A stretch of DNA of 57,676 nt from Martinezella calliandrae (GCF_030272695.1 NZ_JARFYN010000044.1:1-57676); one strand, 5' to 3'. Counted from the stretch's first letter, positions 1 to 9,219 are shown. The notes: generated from the letters alone by a model not told the origin. A program made the numbers and translations.

Positions 1-108
1 AGTACCGATCCAGACCAGCTTGCGACCGACATGAGATTCCCTCCAGCTAAATGCCAAGAGTGAATCATGATTTCATATCAAACGCAACTGTAGTACTAGG
101 CAGAAGAA

Positions 109-1184
109 TTATGGTGACGCGTTGCTATTGATCAAATTCGGCGCGCGCGTGAGCGCGCGATCGAAGAATGCCGGGATCTCTTCGCCGAGTTGTTTCAGAA
201 ATTCCGTGCGATCGAAGCCGGGCGGGTTGGCGCTGATGTCGCCATCCAGTGTCTGGATCGGGGCGCTGGCGGTGTTCATGAAGGCGAAGTGCCCGGCATT
301 GGCGATGACGCGATAGGCCGCTCCGGGAATGTTCTGGGCGATCCATGCGGCGTGAAAGCGCGGCGGCAGCCAGCGGTCCTTTTCAGCGGCGTAGATCAAG
401 GCCGGGATGGTGATGGCCCTCAGGGATTGCTCCGTGAATATGACGCCGACGGGCGCCATGGCGACGATCGCGCGGATACGCGGATCGGCGGTCGACTCGA
501 GCACGAGTGGCGCCTGCATTTGGCGAATGTCGCGGACCATGCCGCAAGTGATCGGGTCTTGCGCGGCGTCCTTCGCGCAATGCGCACCGATCCGGGATAG
601 ATCGACCCGCCCGCCCGCCAAGGCAACCACGGTGTAGCCGCCGGCCGAGTGCCCAGCGGCGCCGATCCGCGGGCCTTTGGCATCCGTCGCGATGCGGTCC
701 CTCCATTCTGGATCCGCAAGCAGCGCGTCAATCAGACGCGAGACCTGGCGGGGCCGCTCCGTGAAGTAGACACCCTGCGGCTTCTGCCACAGTGAACCGT
801 CTTGGTAATTGTCGCCCGGGTGACGCAGCGCCGCCACCAAATAGCCATCCCGCGCGAGGGCCTCGGCCAAGCTGCTTTGGCCGAATTCCGAACCGCCGGT
901 CCCGTGACTGATCACAATGAGGCCTTTGGTCTTTGCCTCCGGAGCAGCCATGGGGGTCGCGTGGACCGTGACGACCCCACTATGATCGAGCGCGTAAGCG
1001 CCTGCGTCGGGTAGTACAGAGCGACCGGGATCTTCTCGGGGTTCGTGATGGAGGGCGGCACCTCGTAGGGCCGCCAGCCAGCCTCGGCCGCTCTCGCTGA
1101 GCCGAAGAGCAGGCCCATCACCATCGGTATGCTGAAGAACAGCAAGGCGGCCGAACGGAGCTGCTTATAAATCGCGAATGTCAT
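109..1184 (-). pseudogene. Secreted dienelactone-hydrolase-like alpha/beta hydrolase, frameshifted
   Basis: One gene is split over two frames. The 5' part (start at 1184) encodes a signal peptide (hydrophobic run LLFFSIPMVMGLLFGSA) followed by a mature N-terminus that reads up to VALYYPTQA. The rest (from about 985 down to 109) encodes the catalytic domain with VISHGTGG (oxyanion loop), GHSAGG (nucleophile elbow, Ser) and a late ANAGHFAF (candidate catalytic His). The two frames join near a GGGG run at about 980, where the downstream frame also reads in-register upstream of its first ATG (VVTVHATPM). This matches a single-base indel in a roughly 355-residue protein of the predicted dienelactone hydrolase type (COG4188-like). 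It is divergent from the LytTR regulator, which may control it. Whether this is real decay or a sequencing error cannot be told here. The substrate is unknown. Confidence 0.75.
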
Positions 1185-1274
1185 TGATGCACCTCTTATG
1201 AGCCGCTATCTTGCTAGATAAGGGCGGCCGAGCAGATCGAGCCCGATTTCGCGAACGGTAAGGTTTATTCGCCA

Positions 1275-2066
1275 GTGACCATTCCCGACATCCTCTCGGC
1301 GACTGTGCCCCGTCAGTGGCGCCGTCCGGCCGTCATTTTGCTCCCGCTCGTCGTCGCGGCGGCGCTCGCCGTAACGGGTGCGTTCGGTACCTATGTCAGC
1401 ATGACGCTTCCGCTCCGCCTTTTGCATTTCGTCGGGGTCGCCATTAGCATCTACGCAATCGTCTTTGCGCTCTGCGAAATCGTTCGGCGATTTTGGTTCG
1501 GCGACGCCTTGCCGTTTTGGGCGATGCTCGCGATTGGCTCCATCACGGCTCCGGCCGGCGGCTGGATCGTTCTCGAGGCCTTGGGCTTATCGGCGCCTCG
1601 GGCGCTTTCCCACGTCACCTATCCCGAGCTGACCACCCAGGTGCTGCTGTCCAACCTCGCTATCGGAAGCCTCGGCTGGACCTTGCTCGGGCAATCCCGC
1701 ACAGGGAGCGCCGCATGCGAGGCGCTTAAGCAGCCGCGTTCGAATTCCGACCAAGCGTTGCGCGCGAAGCTTCCCATCGGGATCCGCAACGCCACCATCC
1801 TCGCCCTGAGCGCCGAGGACCATTACGTGAGGGTACGGACCGACCGTGGCGAGGCCTTGATCCTGATGAATCTCGCGGCCGCGATTGCGGCGCTCGGCGA
1901 GGAGGCTGGCGTGCGTGTCCATCGCTCGCATTGGGTGTCGCGCCAGCTCGCCGAAAAGGCGTCGATGCGAGGTTGCCGGCGCGGCGTCCGCGTCAATGAC
2001 GATACGATGCTGCCGGTCAGCCGTTCGGGCCGAAAGCTACTGAACGAGGTCTGGACGGGCTACTAA
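1275..2066 (+). CDS. Membrane-bound LytTR-family transcriptional regulator
   Basis: The 263-residue protein has an N-terminal half with about four hydrophobic segments (roughly residues 18-38, 47-70, 77-100 and 120-140). The C-terminal half is LytTR-like: HYVRVRT near residue 180, MNLAAAIAAL, VHRSHWV and LPVSRSGRKLL. This arrangement is the known membrane-anchored LytTR DNA-binding type, in which an integral membrane sensor directly controls transcription. The start is GTG with only a weak ribosome-binding site, so the true start could be further in. It is divergent from the hydrolase, with about 90 bp between them, which suggests that gene as target. The 3' end overlaps the convergent gene at 2017-2492 by about 50 bp. 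Confidence 0.8.
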   Translation: MTIPDILSATVPRQWRRPAVILLPLVVAAALAVTGAFGTYVSMTLPLRLLHFVGVAISIYAIVFALCEIVRRFWFGDALPFWAMLAIGSITAPAGGWIVLEALGLSAPRALSHVTYPELTTQVLLSNLAIGSLGWTLLGQSRTGSAACEALKQPRSNSDQALRAKLPIGIRNATILALSAEDHYVRVRTDRGEALILMNLAAAIAALGEEAGVRVHRSHWVSRQLAEKASMRGCRRGVRVNDDTMLPVSRSGRKLLNEVWTGY

Positions 2067-2492
2067 AAGTCTCGGGATCATAATTGGGTGCGTTCTTTGC
2101 TGAATGGAAGATAGCTCCACCAATCTTGATCCCAGCATACGTACCCGCGGCCGCTCCAGCCCCGATACCAAAAGGGCCGCTGGGCGATCCTATCATCCCG
2201 CCAAGAATGCCGCCAAGGTATCCTCCAGCATATGCGAAACCCTGTTTAGCAGCTTCGTCAATCGCCGCCGACTGCGCATCCGCGTTTGCATCTACATACG
2301 CATCCGCTATCGCGCCAACTGCGGTCACCCGGTAGTAATCAAATTGGCATGATCTAGCGCATCCGCAATCTCGAAAAATCCGTATACCTCCTGATTTTTT
2401 GTCAGGCCGCTCAAGACGGAACCTGGACCGTCCCAAAACGACTCCCAGTTGCGTCTAATTTTCTGATTATTTTCGCTGTTATTGTCAGTCAT
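2017..2492 (-). pseudogene. Glycine-zipper protein of unknown function, probably frameshifted
   Basis: The start at 2492 has a G-rich ribosome-binding site (GGGGGGA, about 7 bases upstream). The first frame runs MTDNNSENNQKI to DHANLITTG and then hits TGA at about 2325. The next frame continues smoothly as VTAVGAIADAYVDANA and then a glycine-rich hydrophobic stretch (GGYLGGILGGMIG, GIGAGAAAGTYAG) typical of glycine zippers that insert into membranes. Adding one G to the GGG just before the stop joins both parts into one protein of about 155 residues. I do not recognise the family. Glycine zippers occur in secreted pore-forming toxins and in envelope proteins. The neighbouring tiny membrane protein (2516-2707) could be a partner, but that is speculation. 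The local DNA is AT-rich, suggesting transfer. Confidence 0.5.
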
Positions 2493-2515
2493 TGCCAATC
2501 CCCCCAATTATTATC

Positions 2516-2707
2516 CTAGAGATTGCGGAAACCATTCCAAATGAATCGCGCTGTCTCAAAAGCCCAAAAAAATCTCTTATTGGTAGACTTCCTATACTCA
2601 TCGTGACAGCCAAAATAAATTATATACTTCACAAACGCACCCGGAAGACAAAGTATTATAAATATAATAGCTACAAAGCCAGCATTTTTGAAATATAAAT
2701 ACAACAA
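2516..2707 (-). CDS. Small hydrophobic membrane protein, unknown
   Basis: The 63-residue ORF has a strong N-terminal hydrophobic segment (GFVAIIFIILCLPGAFV, about residues 10-27) and a basic, aromatic C-terminal half (YRKSTNKRFFWAFETARF). It lies directly upstream of, and in the same direction as, the glycine-zipper gene, in DNA that is far more AT-rich than the surroundings. I know no family. It may be an immunity or partner protein of the neighbour, or a chance ORF in AT-rich DNA. Confidence 0.35.
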   Translation of the reverse strand: MLYLYFKNAGFVAIIFIILCLPGAFVKYIIYFGCHDEYRKSTNKRFFWAFETARFIWNGFRNL

Positions 2708-2916
2708 ATTAAAGAAGAAATGAGCGTAAATCTATACAAATATAGATATGCGTGATTTTTTACATGTTTTATTATTTCCAACATATCGTAACCTTACGGC
2801 TCTGAATTGAATCCAAGACTGGAGATCAAGATAGCATCCGATTTTATTTCGGCTCGCAGAAATAACATATAGTTTTATACCTCTGCTTATCTCTCACACT
2901 TCCGGCTGAACCCCTT

Positions 2917-3189
2917 CTACAATAAGGGTCCGGAGGGGCGTGGAGTGAGATTTGCTGCCGACCTAGTGGTGGTAAGGCCGCCTATCGTCCGACCGAGATA
3001 GCGGGAAGGAGCCTTTTTAAGCAGGCTCGAAGCGGTGCGATGTGCCTTCAAATGCAGCGCGTCGATCATCAGCCGATCGTGCTGACCAACCTTGCCGGCG
3101 AGGATCTGATTGAACACGTCCATGCGCTCCAGCGGATGAAGCGGTTCTAGTCTAGAGGGTTTCGGGCGGCCCAATGACGCGCGCGGCAA
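2917..3189 (-). mobile_element. Remnant of an IS5-family transposase
   Basis: The stretch RLMIDALHLKAHRTASSLLKK matches the well-known IS5-family transposase core (MIDAxHLKAHRTAxSL), where the first Asp is part of the DDE site. Upstream, DVFNQILAG also fits. After SLLKK the reading frame degrades: only GRTIGGL is still recognisable. No second DDE residues and no terminal inverted repeats were seen. This is a dead fragment of an insertion sequence. It borders the AT-rich patch and so fits with local rearrangement. Confidence 0.7.
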
Positions 3190-3231
3190 TTCGGCTGTCG
3201 ATGCCGTTAAATTCGCCTGTTTCGCTCTCGT

Positions 3232-3975
3232 TCAAATACGTAGGCTGTCGTCCAGCCAGACCCGGAAGCCACCGCGGAAGGCGTTGTCGTTATTGCCGCG
3301 CCGGCATTTGGCTGGCAGGTCCTTGAGCCGGTCGACATTGCCGCCGCCGATGACGATATAGTCCGGCAGCAGGGCCGCGCCCAAGCGCTCGGCAACGTCA
3401 AAAACCGATTTGCGCCATTTGCCCTTGCCCCGACGCTCCAGGCCGTGTTCACCGACATAATCTTCGAAGGTCGCCTTCCGGTAGGGCATATGTGCCAATT
3501 CCAACGGCATGCAAACGTTCTCGGCGATCATCGCCGAACCGAGGCCAGTTCCCAGGCCGAGGAAGAGCATCCGACCGGCTTCGTAGCTGCCGATCGCCTG
3601 CATCAACGCATCATTGACCATCCGCACCGGCCGACCAAGGGCTGCTTCGAAATCGAAATTCTTCCATCCCGGCCCGAGGTTGAACGGATCGGCTGCGGGG
3701 CGGTGGGCGACCACCGGACCGGGATATCCCATGGCAACAACGTCATAGTGCCAGTCGGCCGTAAGATCGCGCAGCGCCGCCACCATCTTGGCCGCCGTCA
3801 TCTGCTGCCCCGATGCGACCGCACGTCGCTCGCCGCCGCTGCTGAGTTCCGCCTTCACGTGCGAGCCGCCGATATCGACGGCAAGCACGGTGCGCGCGGG
3901 CGGCGCGGAACCCTTCTTCGGCTTGCCATGGTCGTGTGTTTGCTCTGCTGCGGGTGTTTCCGTTATGTCAGCCAT
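3232..3975 (-). CDS. ROK-family kinase, polyphosphate-glucokinase-like
   Basis: Start chosen at 3975, which has GAGGAG 8 bases upstream; the longer frame has no such site. The 247-residue protein has the ROK phosphate-1 motif (VLAVDIGGSHVKAEL, near residue 30), a sugar-site region (GYPGPV, NFDFEAALGRPVRMVNDA with the catalytic-type Asp) and a second phosphate motif (FLGLGTGLGSA). Polyphosphate glucokinases have this short form of about 250 residues, and the order of motifs fits: they phosphorylate glucose using polyphosphate and/or ATP. The divergent gene is a glucoamylase, so the pair would release glucose from glucans and trap it as glucose-6-phosphate. The phosphoryl donor cannot be read from the sequence. 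Confidence 0.75.
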   Translation of the reverse strand: MADITETPAAEQTHDHGKPKKGSAPPARTVLAVDIGGSHVKAELSSGGERRAVASGQQMTAAKMVAALRDLTADWHYDVVAMGYPGPVVAHRPAADPFNLGPGWKNFDFEAALGRPVRMVNDALMQAIGSYEAGRMLFLGLGTGLGSAMIAENVCMPLELAHMPYRKATFEDYVGEHGLERRGKGKWRKSVFDVAERLGAALLPDYIVIGGGNVDRLKDLPAKCRRGNNDNAFRGGFRVWLDDSLRI

Positions 3976-4135
3976 GCCTGACGCTCCTCTCCGGGCAGTG
4001 CCCTCGATCGTTCCCATGCTCTATCGGGCACAAGATCGACACCGGCTGTCAAGCCCAGGCGTATTGCAGATCGCTTAAATTCAATCCAGGATGGCTCATT
4101 GAAGAGGAGCGCAATACCAAACGGAGGATCAACAC

Positions 4136-6544
4136 TTGGCCTTTCCGACACTGCTACCCGGCTCCATAGTTCCGCCTGGTGCCCCCGGCATCGAACCTCG
4201 CTGGACCTCGAGTGATAAAAGCGCGGTCGGCACGGCCGTCAGCACGGCGAGCCGCGTTTGGTTCACGGCAAGCCATGGCATCATCAACGAGATCTACACG
4301 CCGCGGCTCGATATGGCCTGTGTCCGTGATTTCGGTTTCATCGTCACGGCTGACGGCTATTTTTCCGAGGAGAAGCGCGACGCCGATCATCGCGTGCAGG
4401 CGATCGAGGACGGCGTTCCGGCTTTCCGCCTCACCAATATCGCCCGCGACGGTCGCTATCGCATCACCAAAACCATATTTTCGGACCCTGAGCGTGAAGT
4501 GGTGCTGCAGGACGTCCGCTTCCAGGCGCTGATCGGCGATCTCTCCGACTACCGGCTGCATGCGCTCGTGGCGCCGCATCTCGTCAACGGCGGCGCCGAT
4601 AACACCGGCTGGTACGCTGATTTCAAGGGTAGACCGATGCTTTTCGCCGAGGGTTCTGGGCGGGCGCTCGCCGTTGCCGCCTCGGTGCCCTGGCTTGCCC
4701 GTTCTGTCGGCTATGTCGGCTTCTCCGATGGCTGGCAAACGCTGTCGCGCGGCGAAAAGCTCAAGGAGGAGTACCGCTGCGCCACCTCCGGCAATATCGC
4801 ACTATCGGGGACACTCGACATTGGTGCGCACGAAGGGCGCGCGCTGATCGCCATCGGCTTCGGTACGCAGCCGGAGGAGGCTGCCTTCCGTTCCATCCTT
4901 AGCCTGGAACAGGGTATCGAGCCGGCACTGAAACATTATCGCAGTGGCTGGCGAGAGTGGCAGGCCAGCCTGCTTGCCTTAGACGAGCCCCGTGATCAGA
5001 GCCAGCTAAACCGCTACCGCGTCAGTACCGGCGTGCTTGCCACCCACCGCGACGATGCCTCCGGCGCCATCATCGCCAGCCTTTCCATTCCGTGGGGCTT
5101 CAACAAGAGCGACGACGACCTTGGCGGCTATCACCTGGTCTGGACACGCGATCTGGTGGAAACGGCCGGCGGGCTGCTTGCCGCCGGCGCCAAGGCTGAT
5201 GCGCGCTCCGTGCTTGACTATCTCTCGGCGATCCAAGAAGCGGACGGCCATTGGGTGCAGAATGCCTGGCTCGACGGCCGGCCCTATTGGCACGGCATCC
5301 AGATGGACGAGACCGCCTTTCCGATCCTGCTCTACGACATGTTGCTGCGCGCTAACACGATCGACGCGTCGCAGAGCGGTCGATACCTACCGATGATCGA
5401 AGCGGCTGCGGCCTATATCGTCAAAAACGGCCCCGCCACCCAGCAGGATCGCTGGGAAGAGGATGCCGGCTACTCGCCGTTCACGCTCGCAGTCGAAATC
5501 GCCGGACTGCTCGCGGCGGCTGATGCGGTGGAAGCGGACGGACGGCTCGCTGCAGCCCAATATCTGCGCGAAGTGGCCGACGGCTGGAACGAGCGCATAG
5601 ACGAGTGGACTTACGCCACCGATACCGAACTGTCGCGCAGCCTCGGCATCGAGGGTTATTACGTGCGCATCGCCTCGGCTACCGACGGCAGCTCGCAGCT
5701 CGGGCGTGACTTCATCCCGATCCGCAATCGCGACGATGGCGGTGCCGTCCTAGAGGCGGACCTGCTTCTCAGCCCGGACGCCTTGGCGCTGGTGCGCTTC
5801 GGCCTCAGGGCCGCCGACGATCCACGCATCCTCGGCACCGTTGCGGCGATCGATGCGCAATTGCGGTGCGACCTTCCAGCCGGGCCCTACTGGTACCGGT
5901 ATAATGACGACGGCTATGGCGAGCGTGAAGGCGGCGCGCCCTTTGCCGGCAGCGGCGTCGGGAGGCTCTGGCCGCTGCTGACCGGCGAGCGCGCTCACTA
6001 TGAACTCGCGGCCGGGCGACCGGACGAGGCGCGGCGCATGCTCTTAGCACTGGAAGCCTCCGCAAGCGAGGGCGGTCTCCTACCCGAGCAGATTTGGGAC
6101 AGCGCCGACATACCGGAACGCGAGCTTTTTCTCGGTCGTCCCTCCGGCAGCGCCATGCCGCTGGTCTGGGCCCATGCGGAACACATCAAGCTGCTGCGCT
6201 CGATCCGCGACGGCGTAGTCTTCGACATGCCGCCGCAGACCTTTGCCCGTTACGTTGGCGCAAAGCCGGCACCCGCGCCTTTCGCCTGGCGACCGACTGC
6301 CAAGCGCGCGCGCATGGCGGCAGGCCGTGCCCTCCGCATCGAGCTCTCAGAGCCCGCCCTGGTGCACTGGTCTACGGACGGCTGGGCAAGCTTCACCGAC
6401 AGCCCGTGCCGCGATACGGGCTTCGGCACCCACATTTGCGACCTGCCGACGAAGACGCTTGGCCCGGGAACGATCGTCTTCACACTCTTCTTTACGGAAA
6501 AGCAGCGGTGGGAAGACGTCGATTTCAAGATCGACGTGGTTTGA
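4136..6544 (+). CDS. GH15 glucoamylase / glucodextranase-like glycoside hydrolase
   Basis: The start is TTG at 4136 with GGAGG 9 bases upstream. The 802-residue protein fits bacterial glucoamylases: an N-terminal beta-sandwich (about residues 15-290, beginning TAVSTASRVWFT), then the (alpha/alpha)6 catalytic domain with GGYHLVWTRDLV (about 335), WHGIQMDETAFP (about 390) and LLPEQIWD (about 650, holding a candidate catalytic Glu), and a C-terminal beta domain. Such enzymes release glucose from the non-reducing ends of alpha-glucans or dextrans. No signal peptide is evident, so it is probably cytoplasmic and may act on glycogen or imported oligosaccharides. It is divergent from the ROK kinase at 3975, with which it forms a likely functional pair. 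Confidence 0.9.
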   Translation: MAFPTLLPGSIVPPGAPGIEPRWTSSDKSAVGTAVSTASRVWFTASHGIINEIYTPRLDMACVRDFGFIVTADGYFSEEKRDADHRVQAIEDGVPAFRLTNIARDGRYRITKTIFSDPEREVVLQDVRFQALIGDLSDYRLHALVAPHLVNGGADNTGWYADFKGRPMLFAEGSGRALAVAASVPWLARSVGYVGFSDGWQTLSRGEKLKEEYRCATSGNIALSGTLDIGAHEGRALIAIGFGTQPEEAAFRSILSLEQGIEPALKHYRSGWREWQASLLALDEPRDQSQLNRYRVSTGVLATHRDDASGAIIASLSIPWGFNKSDDDLGGYHLVWTRDLVETAGGLLAAGAKADARSVLDYLSAIQEADGHWVQNAWLDGRPYWHGIQMDETAFPILLYDMLLRANTIDASQSGRYLPMIEAAAAYIVKNGPATQQDRWEEDAGYSPFTLAVEIAGLLAAADAVEADGRLAAAQYLREVADGWNERIDEWTYATDTELSRSLGIEGYYVRIASATDGSSQLGRDFIPIRNRDDGGAVLEADLLLSPDALALVRFGLRAADDPRILGTVAAIDAQLRCDLPAGPYWYRYNDDGYGEREGGAPFAGSGVGRLWPLLTGERAHYELAAGRPDEARRMLLALEASASEGGLLPEQIWDSADIPERELFLGRPSGSAMPLVWAHAEHIKLLRSIRDGVVFDMPPQTFARYVGAKPAPAPFAWRPTAKRARMAAGRALRIELSEPALVHWSTDGWASFTDSPCRDTGFGTHICDLPTKTLGPGTIVFTLFFTEKQRWEDVDFKIDVV

Positions 6545-6664
6545 GACCGACCCACTTTCGATCTGGGGCCGCCTTGCCCTGGGCTCGGCTCTCTGCCAGC
6601 GCGCGCAATGGTTTTCATGGGCACGAGACTTCGTCGCCAACTTGACTGTCTCGATCCAATATGA

Positions 6665-6679
6665 GAACATATAGTGAAC
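6665..6679 (+). promoter_or_regulatory. LexA (SOS) box, GAAC-N7-GAAC
   Basis: The sequence GAACATATAGTGAAC is an exact match to the alphaproteobacterial LexA operator (two direct GAAC half-sites with 7 bases between). It sits 15 bases before the ATG at 6694, so bound LexA would cover the ribosome-binding site or promoter of that gene. This predicts induction of the small gene by DNA damage. Confidence 0.75.
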
Positions 6680-6693
6680 ATATGGAGGTATCC

Positions 6694-6867
6694 ATGACGA
6701 ACTCGGAACAAGTCATCGAACGCGCCATGACCTTTGTAGCGGTCTCGAAGGCGCTTCGGGAACGCGAACAAGAACGGCGCGCTGCCTGGAAGCGCCGCGT
6801 CGACATCAGCCGGCCGTTACCACCATTGCCACGTGGCTTCCAGCTTTCCCTCAAGTTGGATCGATAA
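6694..6867 (+). CDS. Small basic protein under an SOS box
   Basis: The start at 6694 has GGAGG 5 bases upstream. It encodes 57 residues with a charged helical middle (SKALREREQERRAAWKRRVD) and a proline-rich turn (RPLPPLPRG). I do not recognise a family. Small LexA-controlled ORFs are often found near DNA-repair or mutasome genes in alphaproteobacteria, but none follows here. The exact SOS box directly upstream is the only functional clue. Confidence 0.55.
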   Translation: MTNSEQVIERAMTFVAVSKALREREQERRAAWKRRVDISRPLPPLPRGFQLSLKLDR

Positions 6868-7062
6868 GACGTTTGCGGATGAGAACCGAAGGCCGTGTCA
6901 GCGGCGCTCGGGGATATCGAAGCCGTTTTCGCGGTGCGTTTTAGAGATGGCGCGCATCTGCGCTCTAGGCTGCCTGCAAAAAAGCGGCGACGTGACAAGG
7001 CGCATCAAGATCATCAGGGAACCACGACGGCGCCATGGCGTTTTCCCATCGGAGGAAAAACC

Positions 7063-7356
7063 ATGGTTAAATTTGATCCGACGTTACCCCCGGTGCCCGC
7101 ACCTGAAGCGGGGCTGCCAAATCCCATTCCGCGTCCCTCGGTCAAGCCGCCCGAACTGGACCGAAAAAATCTAAGCAGTGATGTCGACGCAGAAGACGAC
7201 GATGAGGCCGCCTACGAGCGCGGAGCGGAAGCCGGCAAAAGGGGAGAGGCAGCCGAAAAAAATCCATATCCCGAAGATAGCAGCCGTGCCAAGGCATTCG
7301 AGCACGGCTATCTGGATGCGCAAAAGATAAGGCGCGACGACAAACCGCCGCGTTGA
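7063..7356 (+). CDS. RMF-like small protein
   Basis: The start at 7063 has GGAGG 7 bases upstream and is preferred over longer upstream frames. The 97-residue protein has a proline-rich N-terminus (about 1-35), an acidic linker (DVDAEDDDEA) and a C-terminal unit AYERGAEAGKRGEAAEKNPY followed by YPEDSSRAKAFEHGYLDA. The pattern of Gly-x3-Gly, NPYP and a final W/F-x2-G-Y/W is that of ribosome modulation factor-like proteins (Rmf/CrpP-like). Known RMF dimerises ribosomes in stationary phase. Whether this protein binds ribosomes is not shown by sequence. Confidence 0.5.
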   Translation: MVKFDPTLPPVPAPEAGLPNPIPRPSVKPPELDRKNLSSDVDAEDDDEAAYERGAEAGKRGEAAEKNPYPEDSSRAKAFEHGYLDAQKIRRDDKPPR

Positions 7357-7430
7357 CGTCATGCCTGATGAACGACCGTCATCGACGCGATAGGTTTTAA
7401 TGGGCCTGCCACGGGCATTGATTGCGATGC

Positions 7431-8465
7431 CTATTCGTTGGGCCGATCCGCAAAGTGAGAAATCGCAAACGCGGCGACTTTTGCGTTCGACTTGCGCGCA
7501 TCGTCAATCCAAAACGGGAAGATCTGCCATTGGTGAATCATACCGGGCCAAACTTCCGTGGTCACGTCGACCCCTGCCTTGCGTGCCTTGTCTTCCAGCC
7601 GCCGCGTATCGTCGAGCAGCGTCTCGCGCGAACCAACCTGCAAGAGCAGTGGTGGAAAGCCGGTCATATCGGCGTAGAGCGGCGATCGTTCAGGATCGGT
7701 GGGAGACCCGTCGCTAATATAGGCGTTGCGGATGGCCTCCAGTTCGGCCCTGCCCATAAACGGATCATTCTCGGCGTTCGTGTTCATGCTCGCCCCGGTT
7801 GCGGCGAAATCGGTCACCGGGCTCATCGCGACCACAGCCGCCGGCAAAGGCCCCTTGATGCGAAGCTGGTTAAGGGTGGCCTCGATGGCCAGGGTTCCGC
7901 CCACGGAGTCTCCGACGATCACTATGTTCTCAGGCCTATATTCCGAAGACAGTAGCCAACGATAAGCAGAAAGAGCGTCATCGATCTGGGCTGGAAACGG
8001 GTGTTCGGGCAACAGACGATAGTCGACCAGCAGGACGTCGGCCGACGCCGCCTTCGCAAGTGAGCCCGCTATATTCCGGTGCGTCCTCAGGGAGCCGCTG
8101 TAGTATCCGCCACCGTGGAGATAGAGGATCGCGCGCCGGCCAATCGGATGATGCAGCCGTGCAGGCCAGATCAGATCGGCCTCGACGCCGTTGGCATTGA
8201 CATTGCGGATCTGGACACGCGTCGGATCCGGCGTCGACGCCATGAGCCGTTCGAAAGCAGCGCGCCGCTGGCGGAGGTTCTGAGCGTCGTCGTAATATTG
8301 GTGCAGGGTTCTGATCAGCTTTTCGATCTGGCCACTCGAGGCTTTTGCTTGGGTTACGGCATCAAGCGCCAGAGCGGATGATGCCGGAAAAAAGGCTGTG
8401 GCGGCCGATGCGATTAAAATTGCCAAAAAAAAGCGCATGAAGCGAAGTGACCCAAATTCGTTCAT
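7431..8465 (-). CDS. Secreted alpha/beta hydrolase, HSL-type (hydrolase-3) esterase
   Basis: The start at 8465 has GGAAGG 8 bases upstream. The 344-residue protein begins with a signal peptide (about residues 10-35, FFLAILIASAATAFFPASSALA), so it is exported. The alpha/beta hydrolase-3 signature is complete: HGGGYY (oxyanion), a DYRLLPEHPFPA segment, GDSVGG (nucleophile Ser), and later a DxxR/MIHQW segment with the likely catalytic Asp and His. Members hydrolyse short acyl or aryl esters. The gene stands alone, convergent to the RMF-like gene. Confidence 0.85.
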   Translation of the reverse strand: MNEFGSLRFMRFFLAILIASAATAFFPASSALALDAVTQAKASSGQIEKLIRTLHQYYDDAQNLRQRRAAFERLMASTPDPTRVQIRNVNANGVEADLIWPARLHHPIGRRAILYLHGGGYYSGSLRTHRNIAGSLAKAASADVLLVDYRLLPEHPFPAQIDDALSAYRWLLSSEYRPENIVIVGDSVGGTLAIEATLNQLRIKGPLPAAVVAMSPVTDFAATGASMNTNAENDPFMGRAELEAIRNAYISDGSPTDPERSPLYADMTGFPPLLLQVGSRETLLDDTRRLEDKARKAGVDVTTEVWPGMIHQWQIFPFWIDDARKSNAKVAAFAISHFADRPNE

Positions 8466-8639
8466 ACGATTAGCCTTCCTACCGCAGAGACCAGATGCAA
8501 TATTGTAATCCCACGGTAAAATGATGGGTGAGTCAAGCGTGGTTAGCACGACAGGAAATACCGCCATCGGGCCCCTGGCCGACGACCAGTGCCCAAAGTC
8601 GAGATCGGAGGGGTCGAGATCGGAGGCGAACGCCTGGCG

Positions 8640-9056
8640 TCAGCTGTAGTGCACCCCTTCATACAGCACGTAACCCACAGGATGGTGCGTGAAGTGGAGA
8701 ACCGGCAGTACCGGGTTGCTATTATCTTCAGTGGGATAGGCTGAGGCGATGGAAATATACTCGCCCTGCAGCTCGATCGGTTCGCCTGCTTTCAGATCGG
8801 CAATTTCATGGTCGAGGCCTTCGTTGTCGCCGAAACGCACGGCAACGAAGACTGTCTGGCCATTGATGTCGCCATCGCCGCCTTCAAACTTCAGGACCGT
8901 TTCGATCTTCACCGTGAAATGCTGATGGTTTGCACCGTGGTGGTTCTCAGGGGCCTCGAACACATGCGCTATCTCTCCCTGCACCCGAGCCAGAGGCGCT
9001 CCGAGAGAATGCGAAAACCGGTGGTGGGGAAGTATCTTATTTGCCCGATTACTCAT
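8640..9056 (-). CDS. DUF3465-like protein of unknown function
   Basis: The start at 9056 has GAGG 5 bases upstream; the longer frame to 9083 lacks a site. It encodes 138 residues. The middle shows RVQGEIAHVFE, HQHFTVKI, INGQTVFVAVRF, KAGEPIELQGEYI and an end with VLHFTHHPVGYV. This order (nucleic-acid-binding-like beta strands, then a WTHHDP-like tail) resembles DUF3465 proteins, which are small and often exported, but no signal peptide is visible here. The match is by eye only. It is divergent from the TetR remnant. Confidence 0.45.
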   Translation of the reverse strand: MSNRANKILPHHRFSHSLGAPLARVQGEIAHVFEAPENHHGANHQHFTVKIETVLKFEGGDGDINGQTVFVAVRFGDNEGLDHEIADLKAGEPIELQGEYISIASAYPTEDNSNPVLPVLHFTHHPVGYVLYEGVHYS

Positions 9057-9219
9057 CTCAACCTCGATAAATGCAGAAGCCAAACCAAAGATCCGACCAT
9101 TTCATTATCTCCAATCGATTGCACGCAGGTGACACCGTCAGCGGATTGAGCCCCGGCACTATTTTCTGCCGAAAAAGCCGATCCTGGTCTTCCTCATTGA
9201 TATCAGCGTCAATCTCGGC

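Noticed and set aside
2101..2352. Plus-strand ORFs of about 82 residues over the glycine-zipper gene
   Set aside because: Low-complexity Ala/Pro or Arg/Ser text typical of antisense shadow frames.
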